A stretch of 16,911 nt of DNA from JBOGGN01 sp050744165 (GTDB lineage: Bacteria > Actinomycetota > Acidimicrobiia > Acidimicrobiales > Palsa-688). The DNA lies in the NCBI GenBank assembly GCA_050744165.1, contig JBOGGN010000219.1:1-16911 (forward strand), written 5' to 3'. The notes under the pieces were generated by a model. It saw only the letters and a list, made by a program, of their open reading frames with translations, was not told where the DNA came from and did not search any database. Below, in pieces: positions 6,798-13,963 of the stretch. The translations under genes and the position numbers were made by a program. Within the stretch, counting starts at the first letter, position 1. Every line of letters begins with the position of its first letter.

Positions 6798-7235
6798 ATG
6801 GCCAAGGATCTGAACAACCCGCGGGTCCGGGCGGCCGGCGGGGTGATCTGGCGGGCGTCGGAAAGCCGTCCGGGCACCTTCGACGTGGTGCTCGTCCACC
6901 GGCCGGCGTATGACGACTGGAGCCTGCCCAAAGGCAAGGTCGAGCCGGGCGAGGAGGACGAGGACGCCGCCCGCCGGGAGATCGCCGAGGAGACCGGGTT
7001 GGTGGTGGCGCTCGGGGCGGAACTGCCGAGCACCGAGTACCGAGACCGCAACGCCCGGCCCAAAGTGGTCCGGTACTGGGCCATGAAGGTCGTGGCGGGC
7101 GAGGTGCAGGGCGGGTTCGAGGTGGACCAGGCCCGCTGGCTGCCATTCGACGATGCCCGCCAGCTGCTGTCCTACCAGCGGGACCGGGCTGTCCTCGACG
7201 CGCTGCTCGGAGTGCTGGAAGCTGACAAATCCTGA
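6798..7235 (+). CDS. Nudix hydrolase, MutT1-like N-terminal-type domain
   Basis: This 145-aa protein carries a perfect Nudix box G-x5-E-x7-REUxEExGU at residues 46-68 (G46, E52, R60, E61, E64, E65, G67). The leading part RAAGGVIWR (11-19) and WSLPKGK (41-47) match MutT1/diadenosine-polyphosphate-type Nudix enzymes. These cleave 8-oxo-dGTP, 8-oxo-GTP or NpnN to the monophosphate using Mg2+. In Mycobacterium tuberculosis mutT1 lies beside ppk, as here, but that MutT1 has a fused C-terminal histidine-phosphatase domain, which is absent in this protein. A SixA-like protein at 12004 resembles that missing half. GGAG lies about 5 bases before the ATG. It is 80 bp after ppk, likely cotranscribed. 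The pstS promoter region follows. Confidence 0.92.
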   Translation: MAKDLNNPRVRAAGGVIWRASESRPGTFDVVLVHRPAYDDWSLPKGKVEPGEEDEDAARREIAEETGLVVALGAELPSTEYRDRNARPKVVRYWAMKVVAGEVQGGFEVDQARWLPFDDARQLLSYQRDRAVLDALLGVLEADKS

Positions 7236-7246
7236 CTTCGCCTGAT

Positions 7247-7290
7247 GTTCTCCGTCGTGTTCATTGTTGTTCATCTCTCGTTCACCGCTG
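7247..7290 (+). promoter_or_regulatory. PHO-box-like direct repeats in the pstS promoter
   Basis: GTTC begins four units at 7247, 7259, 7269 and 7280; the last three read GTTCATT, GTTCATC and GTTCACC. The final two units are exactly 11 nt apart. This fits the PhoP-binding direct-repeat units of Streptomyces (G-G/T-TCA core, 11-nt period). A TAGCTT -10 candidate follows at 7296-7301. A TTTGAA-AGC-TTCAAA inverted repeat at 7312-7326 lies in the likely 5' leader of pstS. Together they predict phosphate-starvation induction by the PhoR-PhoP pair at 14345-16667. Confidence 0.7.
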
Positions 7291-7377
7291 ATCGTTAGCT
7301 TCACGCCGGTATTTGAAAGCTTCAAAGAGTCCGACCGCGCGGGTGGCAGGCAGCCGCGCACGAACGAGAGGTGAAAC

Positions 7378-8508
7378 GTGAAGCGCATGTTTGTAGCCGG
7401 CCTGAGCGGGCTGGCCGCACTGACCCTGGTGGCGTGCGGGTCGAGCAGCAAGACGACTTCGAGCACCACAGCCGGCGGCGCCACGACGACGGCGCCAGCC
7501 TCGGTGACGGTGACCACGGGCAACCCGACCTCGGCGGTCACCCTCAACGAGGACGGATCCAGCCTCCTGTACCCCTACCTCCAGGAGCTGGTGACGCCGC
7601 TGCACACCCAGTTCGCCAACATCACCCTGGCGCCGGCCGCGGGAGGATCCGGCAAGGGCATCAGCGACGCCATCTCGGGCACCGTGCAGATGGGAGGCTC
7701 GGACGCCTACTTGAGCAACTCCCAGATCAGCGCCAACCCTGGCCTGCAGAACATCCCGGTGGCAGTGTCGGCCCAAGCCGTCAACTACAACCTGACCGGG
7801 ATCACCGGCCTGAAGCTGAACGGCAGCGTCCTGGCCCAGATGTACGAGGGCAAGATCACCAAGTGGAACGATCCCGCCGTCGCCATGTTGAACCCTGGTG
7901 TCACACTGCCCGCCACCCCCGTGGTTCCGGTGCGCCGGGTCGACTCCTCGGGTGACACCTTCATCTTCACCAGCTTCCTGTCGGCCACCGACCAGACCTG
8001 GAGCAACGGCGCGTCCTTCGGGACGACGGTGACGTGGCCCGCGGTTTCCAGCGAGCTGACCGCCAGTGGCAACCCGGGCATGGTGCAGACCTGCCACATG
8101 ACGGCCGGGTGCGTCGCCTACATCGGGGTCAGCGCCGAGTCGTCGGCAACACAGGCGGGACTAGGCGAGGCCATGCTGCAGAACCAGGCCGGCAACTACG
8201 AGCTGCCCACCATGGACACCATCACCGCCGCCGTCACCGCCGGCTCGGGCAACATCCCGTCCAACCTGGCGGCGTCGCTCATCTACCAGAGCGGTGCCAC
8301 GTCGTACCCGATCGTCAACTTCGAATACATCGTGGTCAAGTCGACGCAGTCCAACAGCGACACCGCCTTGGCGATCCGCACGTTCCTGGCGTGGACGATC
8401 TCTTCGAGTGGGGGCAGCGATCCGAGCAAGTTGTCGATGGAGGACTTCGTCGCCCTGCCCTCGTCGGTCGTCCCAAAGGTCAACGCGGCGATCGCCATGA
8501 TCCAGTGA
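7378..8508 (+). CDS. pstS: Phosphate ABC transporter substrate-binding lipoprotein PstS
   Basis: The 376-aa protein has a lipoprotein signal. A basic start (MKRM) and hydrophobic core are followed by the lipobox LVAC, with C20 as the lipidated residue. A Ser/Thr/Gly/Ala-rich linker (21-50) tethers the domain to the outer face of the membrane. Binding-protein features include DGSSLLYPYLQE (59-70), AAGGSGKGISDAISG near 87-101, GGSDAYLS (106-113) and RRVDSSGDTFIFTSFL (186-201). The last corresponds to the RxDxSGTT phosphate-binding loop, with D in place of one T. Cysteines 239 and 245 could form a disulfide. The GTG at 7378 has GAGAGG 6 bases upstream. It is the first gene of pstSCA. Confidence 0.96.
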   Translation: MKRMFVAGLSGLAALTLVACGSSSKTTSSTTAGGATTTAPASVTVTTGNPTSAVTLNEDGSSLLYPYLQELVTPLHTQFANITLAPAAGGSGKGISDAISGTVQMGGSDAYLSNSQISANPGLQNIPVAVSAQAVNYNLTGITGLKLNGSVLAQMYEGKITKWNDPAVAMLNPGVTLPATPVVPVRRVDSSGDTFIFTSFLSATDQTWSNGASFGTTVTWPAVSSELTASGNPGMVQTCHMTAGCVAYIGVSAESSATQAGLGEAMLQNQAGNYELPTMDTITAAVTAGSGNIPSNLAASLIYQSGATSYPIVNFEYIVVKSTQSNSDTALAIRTFLAWTISSSGGSDPSKLSMEDFVALPSSVVPKVNAAIAMIQ

Positions 8509-8539
8509 TCGTCCTCATGAGCTAAAAGAGGGGCCCTCT

Positions 8540-9616
8540 ATGACCGTTACCGACGAGCGTCTCGCGCTGCCCCCGCCACCGCCTCATTCGACGCCGGTCA
8601 AGGCAGCCAAGCCGCCCCGGCGGCGCAGCGAGTTGACGCGGGGCGACAAGGTGGTGCGGGCCGTCCTCCTTGTCGCTGCCATCATCCCCGCCTTCGCGCT
8701 GGCGTTCCTCGCCTACGAGATGCTGCGGGAGGCGTATCCGGCCATCCGGTTCAACGGCTGGCACTTCTTCAACGGGCGGACCTTCACCCTCGGCAACCTT
8801 TACTCGGGCACACCCGTGGTCCGCCATGGCTACCAGGCGCCCCATGGAGCCAAGTACGGGATCGGGCCGCTGATCTTCGGGACGGTCATCTCCTCGCTGA
8901 TCGCGCTGTTGTTCGCGGTACCCATCTCGGTCTTTGGCGCCCTGTTGCTGGTGGAGAAGATGCCGCGCAGGCTGCAGGGTGCTCTCGGGGTCTCGCTGGA
9001 GCTGCTCGCCGGCATCCCGAGCGTGATCTTCGGCCTGTGGGGCGTCTACACCTTCGGGCCGCTCCTCTCCCGCACCGTCTACAAGTGGATGGCCAAGCTC
9101 GGCATTCCCTGGCTCAAGGGCCCGGCGGGGTCCGGTCAGGGGCTGCTCACCGCCTCGCTGGTGTTGGCGGTGATGATCATCCCGATCATCGCCTCCATCA
9201 CCCGGGAGCTGATCCGCTCCGTGCCCAAACCGGCCAAGGAGGGCGCGGTGGCGATGGGTCTCACCGGCGTCGAGACGGCCCGGGCGGTCATCTTTCCCTA
9301 CACCCGCACCGGGATCTTCGCGGCGTCAATCCTGGGGTGGGCTCGGGCCCTGGGCGAGACCATCGCCGTGCTGCTGATCAGTGGCAGCTTCCTGAACGCC
9401 TACCCGAAGAGCATCTTCGACCCGTTCTCGTCCCTTGCAGGCACCATCGCCGCCCTCCTCGACGCCGCCTTCACCGACTCCACCGGCATGGCGAAATACG
9501 CCCTAGCCGAGGTCGGGCTGGTCCTGCTTTTGATCACGATGGTCACCAACTTCGGCGGCCGATGGCTGACCAGGCGCTTCTCCGACGCCGGCCTGCCCGT
9601 CGGTGCGGGGTTCTGA
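8540..9616 (+). CDS. pstC: Phosphate ABC transporter permease PstC
   Basis: This 358-aa inner-membrane permease pairs with PstA to form the phosphate channel. After a proline-rich cytosolic N-terminus (1-35), about six membrane segments can be seen, near 38-60, 109-138, 150-172, 202-222, 257-283 and 321-343. An extracytoplasmic loop lies at 61-108. The EAA loop that contacts the ATPase is EGAVAMGLTGVETARAVIFP at 234-253. GSF and TIAALLDAAF are typical of PstC. GAGGGG precedes the ATG by 6 bases. AGAGGG-G-CCCTCT around that site is a near-perfect palindrome, although too tight for an RNA hairpin. It starts 31 bp after pstS and ends 1 bp before pstA. Confidence 0.95.
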   Translation: MTVTDERLALPPPPPHSTPVKAAKPPRRRSELTRGDKVVRAVLLVAAIIPAFALAFLAYEMLREAYPAIRFNGWHFFNGRTFTLGNLYSGTPVVRHGYQAPHGAKYGIGPLIFGTVISSLIALLFAVPISVFGALLLVEKMPRRLQGALGVSLELLAGIPSVIFGLWGVYTFGPLLSRTVYKWMAKLGIPWLKGPAGSGQGLLTASLVLAVMIIPIIASITRELIRSVPKPAKEGAVAMGLTGVETARAVIFPYTRTGIFAASILGWARALGETIAVLLISGSFLNAYPKSIFDPFSSLAGTIAALLDAAFTDSTGMAKYALAEVGLVLLLITMVTNFGGRWLTRRFSDAGLPVGAGF

Positions 9617-9617
9617 C

Positions 9618-10457
9618 ATGGGCCGCAAATGGCGCAACCGGATCTTCTGGTGGCTGTGCGGATTGGCGTTCGCCTGCATCGTGGCGCCCGCGGTGGCGAT
9701 CATCGTCAGCGTCTTCCACCAGGCCTGGCCGGCGCTCGGGCTGCACCTCTTGACCAAGGGGACCAACGCCAACGGACTGCAGAACGCCATCCTCGGGACG
9801 CTCATGCTTCTCGTGGGCGTCCTCATCGTGGCGGGCTCGATCGGGGTCATGGCCGGCATCTACCTGGCCGAATTCGCCGCACCACGTATCGGCGCCCCGC
9901 TCCGGTTCTTCTCCGAGGTCCTCGCGGGCATGCCGTCGATTGTCATCGGCTACGTCGGGTACATCGCCCTGGTCGTCGGGTTCCACTGGGGCTACTCGCT
10001 GGCGGCGGCGGTGCTGGCGCTGTCGGTGCTGGTGGTGCCGTACATCGTCAAGACCACCGAGGTGGCGCTGCGTGCCGTCCCCAAGGCCTTGCGGGAGGCC
10101 TCCGCCGCCCTCGGCGTGTCGCGCACCAAGACCATCTTCCGGGTGCTGATCCCCCCGGCCCTGCCCGGCATCGTGAGCGGCCTGATCGTGGCCCTGGCGA
10201 TCTCCACCGGGGAGACGGCGCCGCTCTTGTTCACCGCCGGCTTCAGTGACAAGAACCCCGCCTACGGCCTGACGCACCACCAGCTGGGCTACCTGACCGA
10301 TGTCACCTTCACCGACCTCTCGCTGCCCGGAGCCCAGGCCCACGCCTTGGCGGCCGCGGCGGGCGCGGTCGCGTTGATCATCCTGCTCCTCTTGATCGCC
10401 GTCGGCCGCCTTGCTTCGTCGAGGGCCCGGCGGGCAACGGAGCGGATGTCGCTCTAG
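9618..10457 (+). CDS. pstA: Phosphate ABC transporter permease PstA
   Basis: This 279-aa permease has about six membrane segments, near 10-32, 57-85, 102-122, 126-142, 181-205 and 240-264. The EAA loop is EASAALGVSRTKTIFRVLIP at 160-179. AGMPSIVIGYVGY (103-115) and AISTGETAPLLFT (194-206) are characteristic of PstA. The ATG at 9618 is one base after the pstC stop and GGGG lies 7 bases before it, so a GTG at 9603 inside pstC is rejected. In most bacteria pstB and phoU follow directly. Here a long palindrome lies 23 bp after the stop, and pstB is 2.6 kb away on the other strand. Confidence 0.95.
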   Translation: MGRKWRNRIFWWLCGLAFACIVAPAVAIIVSVFHQAWPALGLHLLTKGTNANGLQNAILGTLMLLVGVLIVAGSIGVMAGIYLAEFAAPRIGAPLRFFSEVLAGMPSIVIGYVGYIALVVGFHWGYSLAAAVLALSVLVVPYIVKTTEVALRAVPKALREASAALGVSRTKTIFRVLIPPALPGIVSGLIVALAISTGETAPLLFTAGFSDKNPAYGLTHHQLGYLTDVTFTDLSLPGAQAHALAAAAGAVALIILLLLIAVGRLASSRARRATERMSL

Positions 10458-10479
10458 CGCGGTCCTCTCGTCCTGACCA

Positions 10480-10516
10480 CGCGACATTAAGGCGGTATAC
10501 CGCCTTAAATGTCGCG
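10480..10516. terminator. 18-bp near-perfect palindrome at the end of pstSCA
   Basis: The left arm CGCGACATTAAGGCGGTA (10480-10497) pairs with the right arm to 10516, interrupted by a single bulged A. The centre is GGTATACC. It lies 23 bp after the pstA stop. As RNA it gives a stem of about 16 bp with a 4-nt loop but no U-tract. It can be a terminator for the operon, a processing hairpin, or a DNA-binding palindrome; its AT-rich middle stands out in this GC-rich region. Confidence 0.55.
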
Positions 10517-10674
10517 TCAAGTCCTGTCGTCCGCGGGCCGACACCTCGCGGACGGCCCCGTTCGGCAGCGGCGGCGTCGGCAAACTGACGTGGTCAGCAC
10601 CCCGGCCTTCTTCAACCTGACCGCGTTTGCTGATCTCGGTCGCGGCCGACGGACCTACACAACCATTTCGTACC

Positions 10675-10730
10675 CCAGGTTCACCGAACGCGGCCAGGTT
10701 CACCGAATGCGGCCAGGTTCTCGAGGGCGG
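10675..10730 (+). repeat. Three tandem 19-bp repeats
   Basis: CCAGGTTCACCGAACGCGG (10675-10693) is followed by a copy differing at one base (10694-10712) and a third, diverged 18-bp copy (10713-10730). Each contains GTTC, but the 19-bp period does not match a PHO box. It lies in the non-coding interval between pstA and the sortase. Confidence 0.7.
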
Positions 10731-10753
10731 CCAAGAAGGCTTCCCCCTTGGCA

Positions 10754-10810
10754 CGTCGCAGCTCCGAGCCGTCAACCCGGCGCCGTCGCAGCTCCGAGCC
10801 GCCAACTGGG
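10754..10810 (+). repeat. 30-bp-period direct repeat
   Basis: CGTCGCAGCTCCGAGCCG occurs at 10754-10771 and again at 10784-10801. The following 9 bases are also similar. Together with the 19-bp repeats it makes 10675-10810 a repeat-rich patch. I see no gene in 10517-10888; the rest of this stretch holds nothing I can name. Confidence 0.65.
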
Positions 10811-10888
10811 TGCTGTACCGGCGCCAAGCAGTGGACCGGAGCCCTCGGTCTCGGATGGCCGCCCGTCCCCAGGCTCACCGGGTCTCGT

Positions 10889-11941
10889 CTAGATGTTGTT
10901 GGGGAGGAGTTTGATGACGTTCTGGAACAGGAACCACAGGGGCACTGAGGTGATCGGGATGCCCACGAGGAAGGGGATCCATTTCCAGTAGCGGCGGTGC
11001 TTGGCCCAGAGGCGCACGGCGACCCATAGCCCGATGCAGATGGCGGCGAAGGCCAGGGTGGGGGGCCAGGCGCTCTTTTGGCCGCTCCCCAGGTTGACCG
11101 CCGTCTTGACGACGACGGGGGCCGGGATCGTCGAGGGCGGGGTGACGGGAATCGTCTGTAGTGTCGCCACCACGATCAGGCGAGTGGTGGCCTGGTAGCG
11201 GGGATTGCAGGTCGTGAGGGTCAGCAGGTTGGTCGTCGTCGGGTCGATCACCGCCACGTCGGTGGGATCGACGACCTCGCTGTGGTCGACCACGTAGAGG
11301 AACGTGCCGGCCTGGGTGGTGATGAAGATCTGGTCGCCTGCCGTCAACTCGTTGAGGTCGTAGAACGGGGCGCCATAGGTGGTGCGGTGGCCGGCGATGG
11401 CCACGTTGCCGGCCTCGCCGGGCATCGGAGTGCCGGGGTAGTGGCCCGGGCCCTCGGACAGATCGGAGTCCTCTACCCCCTGGACGACATAGGCATCCAG
11501 GCCGATCTTGTGAATCACCATGTGCGCCACGGCGCTGCCCTCGGGTGGGCCGGGAAGGGCTGGGCCGCCGCCGCCGACTGTGGAGTTGTCGCCACCCCCA
11601 CTGGTCCCGCTGGTGCTGGCCGAGGCGGGCGCGGTGGTCGCTGTGGTGGGGTTGTTGAACTGCCTCTTCAGCTTCGATTGGCTGGCGGCTTCGGCGAAAC
11701 CGGTGCCCCAAAGCTGGTAGGCCACGAAGAGCAGCACCACCAAGCCGGCGGTGATGAGGTTCCAGCCGACCTCACGGATCGCCTTGCGCACCGGACCAAG
11801 GGGCGGCCTCCAGGCGGCGTGGACCCCGCCGCCACCCGCCGGGCCGGCCACCTCTGGCAGGGTCAGCGGGTACTCCTCGTCGCCCCCGCTGCCCGGAGCC
11901 ACGGCGCCCGAGCCGGCGAACCCGTCGGTTGTCGTGGCCAT
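10889..11941 (-). CDS. Class E-type sortase, membrane anchored
   Basis: The 350-aa protein has a cytosolic Gly/Pro-rich N-terminus and a membrane segment near 58-78. A Thr/Ser/Gly-rich linker (95-130) follows, and then the sortase beta-barrel (about 135-262). The catalytic residues are H185 in AIAGHRTTYG, C245 in TLTTCNPRY and R254 in TTRLIV. The TLTTC motif is typical of actinobacterial class E and related housekeeping sortases, which join sorting-signal proteins to peptidoglycan outside the membrane. Two further hydrophobic segments (295-312 and 320-342) form a C-terminal membrane hairpin, which is uncommon. The start at 11941 is a choice; GTG at 11962 is in frame but has its GGAG too close. 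No LPxTG-like substrate gene lies in the window. Confidence 0.9.
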   Translation of the reverse strand: MATTTDGFAGSGAVAPGSGGDEEYPLTLPEVAGPAGGGGVHAAWRPPLGPVRKAIREVGWNLITAGLVVLLFVAYQLWGTGFAEAASQSKLKRQFNNPTTATTAPASASTSGTSGGGDNSTVGGGGPALPGPPEGSAVAHMVIHKIGLDAYVVQGVEDSDLSEGPGHYPGTPMPGEAGNVAIAGHRTTYGAPFYDLNELTAGDQIFITTQAGTFLYVVDHSEVVDPTDVAVIDPTTTNLLTLTTCNPRYQATTRLIVVATLQTIPVTPPSTIPAPVVVKTAVNLGSGQKSAWPPTLAFAAICIGLWVAVRLWAKHRRYWKWIPFLVGIPITSVPLWFLFQNVIKLLPNNI

Positions 11942-12003
11942 GCCATGGCAAGTGTACGACACCTCCAGGTTCGCCCAGGGTTCGGGGATGTAAGACTTGC
12001 CTG

Positions 12004-12465
12004 GTGACTGTGCTGCTGATCCGACATGGGCACGCGGGGAGGCGCAAGGAGTGGTCAGGCGACGACAAGCTCCGGCCGCTCTCGGCCAAAGGCCGACGAC
12101 AGGCCCGGGCCTTGATCGTCCAGCTCGAGCCCTGGGTGCCGTCCCGTGTGCTGTCGAGCCCCTACCGCCGCTGCGTGGACACCGTGCGGCCGCTGGCCGA
12201 GGACCTGGGCCTCAAGGTCGAGGAGGTCGACGAACTGGCCGAGGGCGCCAGTATCGCGGCCGTGGAGCTGGTGCGGTCGCTCCACGACAGTCACGTCGCC
12301 TTGTGCACCCACGGCGACGTCATCCCCGAGATCCTGGTTACCTTGGCGGACGAGGACCGTCTCGACCTCGGGCCTGCACCCCGGCAGGCGAAGGGGTCGA
12401 CGTGGGTGTTGCAGTCGTTGTGGGGGCGGTTTCTCGAAGCCACCTACGTGCCGCCCCACAGCTAG
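12004..12465 (+). CDS. SixA-like histidine phosphatase (MutT1 C-terminal-half homologue)
   Basis: A 153-aa histidine-phosphatase-superfamily protein. The RHG motif at 7-9 contains the phospho-accepting H8. R55/R56 in SSPYRRC supply the phosphate pocket, and H103 in CTHGD is the second catalytic histidine. The tail KGSTWVL (130-136) and CTHGDVIPEI closely resemble the C-terminal domain of mycobacterial MutT1, more than E. coli SixA. It therefore probably hydrolyses phosphoanhydride products of a Nudix enzyme or dephosphorylates phosphohistidine. The start GTG at 12004 begins directly at TVLLIRHG; no clear Shine-Dalgarno is seen, so the start is uncertain. An upstream in-frame ATG at 11929 would overlap the divergent sortase. 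The Rrf2 gene follows after 84 bp. Confidence 0.85.
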   Translation: MTVLLIRHGHAGRRKEWSGDDKLRPLSAKGRRQARALIVQLEPWVPSRVLSSPYRRCVDTVRPLAEDLGLKVEEVDELAEGASIAAVELVRSLHDSHVALCTHGDVIPEILVTLADEDRLDLGPAPRQAKGSTWVLQSLWGRFLEATYVPPHS

Positions 12466-12549
12466 CCGAGGTGGCGCGGTGCCGATCGGCGGTCCAGGCG
12501 GATCGATCGATCCGGTGCCCGTGGCCGAGAGAGCGGCAACAATGGGCCC

Positions 12550-13005
12550 GTGCAGATTTCGGCCCGGGTCGATTACGCCGTGCGGGCGCTGGCGGAACTG
12601 GCGGCGGCGGGAAGTGGCCCGGTGAAGGGCGAGCGGCTGGCGCAGTCGCAGCAGATCCCTGGCAAGTTCTTGGAGAACATCCTCTCCGAACTCCGCCATG
12701 CGGGGCTGTTGACCAGCCAGCGGGGCGCCGAGGGGGGTTACTGGCTGGCCCGCAAGCCGGAGGACATCACCATCGCCAGCATCATCCGGGCGGTGGACGG
12801 CCCGCTCGCCAACATCCGCGGGCAGCGGCCGGAGACCGTTGAGTATTCCGGCGCCGCGGCCCACCTCTCGGAGGTGTGGATCGCGGTGCGGGCCAGCCTA
12901 CGAGCGGTGCTCGAGCACGTGACCCTGGCCGACCTCGTCAGCGGATCGCTTCCGTCGGTCGTGGTCGACCTGGCCCGGGAACCCGAGGCTTGGCAGCCGC
13001 ACTAG
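12550..13005 (+). CDS. Rrf2-family transcriptional regulator lacking cluster cysteines
   Basis: The 151-aa protein begins MQISARVDYAVRALAELA, the classic Rrf2 start, which supports the GTG at 12550. A winged helix-turn-helix spans roughly 24-70, with the recognition segment IPGKFLENILSELRHAGLL and the wing RGAEGGYWLARKPEDIT. A dimerisation helix follows near 100-128. There is no cysteine anywhere, so it cannot bind a [2Fe-2S] cluster through three cysteines as IscR, NsrR or RsrR do. It must sense something else, such as a small ligand, a partner protein or a cluster bound by other residues. No Shine-Dalgarno is obvious. Its targets are unknown; it may regulate the preceding gene or sulfur/redox functions elsewhere. 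Confidence 0.9.
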   Translation: MQISARVDYAVRALAELAAAGSGPVKGERLAQSQQIPGKFLENILSELRHAGLLTSQRGAEGGYWLARKPEDITIASIIRAVDGPLANIRGQRPETVEYSGAAAHLSEVWIAVRASLRAVLEHVTLADLVSGSLPSVVVDLAREPEAWQPH

Positions 13006-13042
13006 GCCCGAAGCCGGGGAGGGCCGGGGCGGGGACGGCGAG

Positions 13043-13062
13043 GCCTTTTCCCAAAGGGCTTT
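13043..13062. terminator. Short hairpin between convergent Rrf2 and pstB genes
   Basis: GCCTTTT (13043-13049) can pair with AAAGGGC (13053-13059), including one G-U pair, around the loop CCC. TTT follows on the plus strand. It lies 37 bp after the Rrf2 stop and abuts the pstB stop at 13061. It is a weak candidate terminator. Confidence 0.35.
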
Positions 13063-13963
13063 AACCGAAGCGGCCCGTTACGTAGTCGTCGGTGCGCCTG
13101 TCGCTCGGGTTGGTGAAGATCTTGCTGGTGGCGTCGTACTCGACGAGCACGCCATAGCGGGTCCCACCTTGGTCCACCTCGGCGGTGAGGAAGGCGGTGC
13201 GGTCCGACACCCGGCCCGCCTGCTGCATGTTGTGGGTCACGATGACGATCGTGTAGGTGTTCTTGAGCTCGGTCATGAGCTCCTCGATGCGGATGGTGGC
13301 AAGCGGGTCGAGGGCCGAGCACGGCTCGTCCATCAGGATGACCGAGGGCTCCACGGCGATGGCGCGGGCAATGCAGAGGCGCTGCTGCTGGCCACCGGAG
13401 AGTGAGAAGGCGCTCTCCTTCAGCTTGTCCTTGACCTCGTCCCACAGGGCCGTGCGGCGCAGTGACTGCTCGACGATGTCTGGGAGCTTGGAGCGGTGGA
13501 CGCCATTCATCTTGGGGGCGAAGGAGACGTTCTCGAAGATGGACTTGGGGAAGGGGTTGGGGCGCTGGAACACCATGCCGATGTGGCGGCGCAGGTCCAT
13601 GACGTCCACCTTGGGGCCGTACAGGTCGCTGCCGCTGAAGTCGATGCGGCCGGCCACGGAGGCGCCGGGGGTGAGATCGTTCATTCGGTTCAAGCAGCGC
13701 AGGAGGGTGGTTTTGCCGCACCCCGACGGTCCGATAAGAGCAGTGATCTCCTGGGGCCAGATGTCCATGGAGATGTGTCGCACCGCCTCGTAGCTGCCGT
13801 AGGAGACGGTGACATCTTTGAGGGAGAACACCGGCTGGCCAGTCGGCTGGGGACCGTCGATCGGTGCCGCCATCGCCACTTCGGGCTTACGGCTCAAGCT
13901 GGTAGCTACGACCGGGACCTCCAAGGTGGTGGTGGTGGTGGTTGTGGTGGCGTCGTCGGGCAT
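13061..13963 (-). CDS. pstB: Phosphate ABC transporter ATP-binding protein PstB
   Basis: The 300-aa ATPase powers PstCA. Walker A is GPSGCGKTT (78-86), Q133 in VFQRPNPFP forms the Q-loop, the signature is LSGGQQQRL (188-196), Walker B is VILMDEP (208-214) and the switch histidine is H244 in IVTHN. The PNPFPKSIFENV segment and C-terminal IFTNPSDRRTDDYVTGRFG are PstB hallmarks. The ATG at 13963 has GAGGA 7 bases before it. It gives a 44-residue leader with an eight-threonine run (6-13) encoded by a GGT/ACC microsatellite; family members normally begin near residue 40, so an internal ATG at 13873 is possible. It is separated from pstSCA and points the opposite way, sharing a promoter region with phoR. 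Confidence 0.95.
   Translation of the reverse strand: MPDDATTTTTTTTLEVPVVATSLSRKPEVAMAAPIDGPQPTGQPVFSLKDVTVSYGSYEAVRHISMDIWPQEITALIGPSGCGKTTLLRCLNRMNDLTPGASVAGRIDFSGSDLYGPKVDVMDLRRHIGMVFQRPNPFPKSIFENVSFAPKMNGVHRSKLPDIVEQSLRRTALWDEVKDKLKESAFSLSGGQQQRLCIARAIAVEPSVILMDEPCSALDPLATIRIEELMTELKNTYTIVIVTHNMQQAGRVSDRTAFLTAEVDQGGTRYGVLVEYDATSKIFTNPSDRRTDDYVTGRFG

Noticed and set aside
8527..8539. AGAGGG-G-CCCTCT around the pstC ribosome binding site as an RNA switch
   Set aside because: The one-base loop cannot form an RNA hairpin, so only a DNA palindrome remains, and 13 bp is easily chance in this GC-rich DNA.
10679..10723. GTTCACC repeats as a PHO box before the sortase
   Set aside because: The period is 19 bp, not 11, and the gene downstream on the plus strand is absent; the sortase starts at the far end on the other strand.
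9543..10805. A 420-codon minus-strand open frame opposite pstA
   Set aside because: Composition is Gly/Arg/Asp/His-biased as expected for an antisense frame of a membrane protein gene, and it covers all of pstA.
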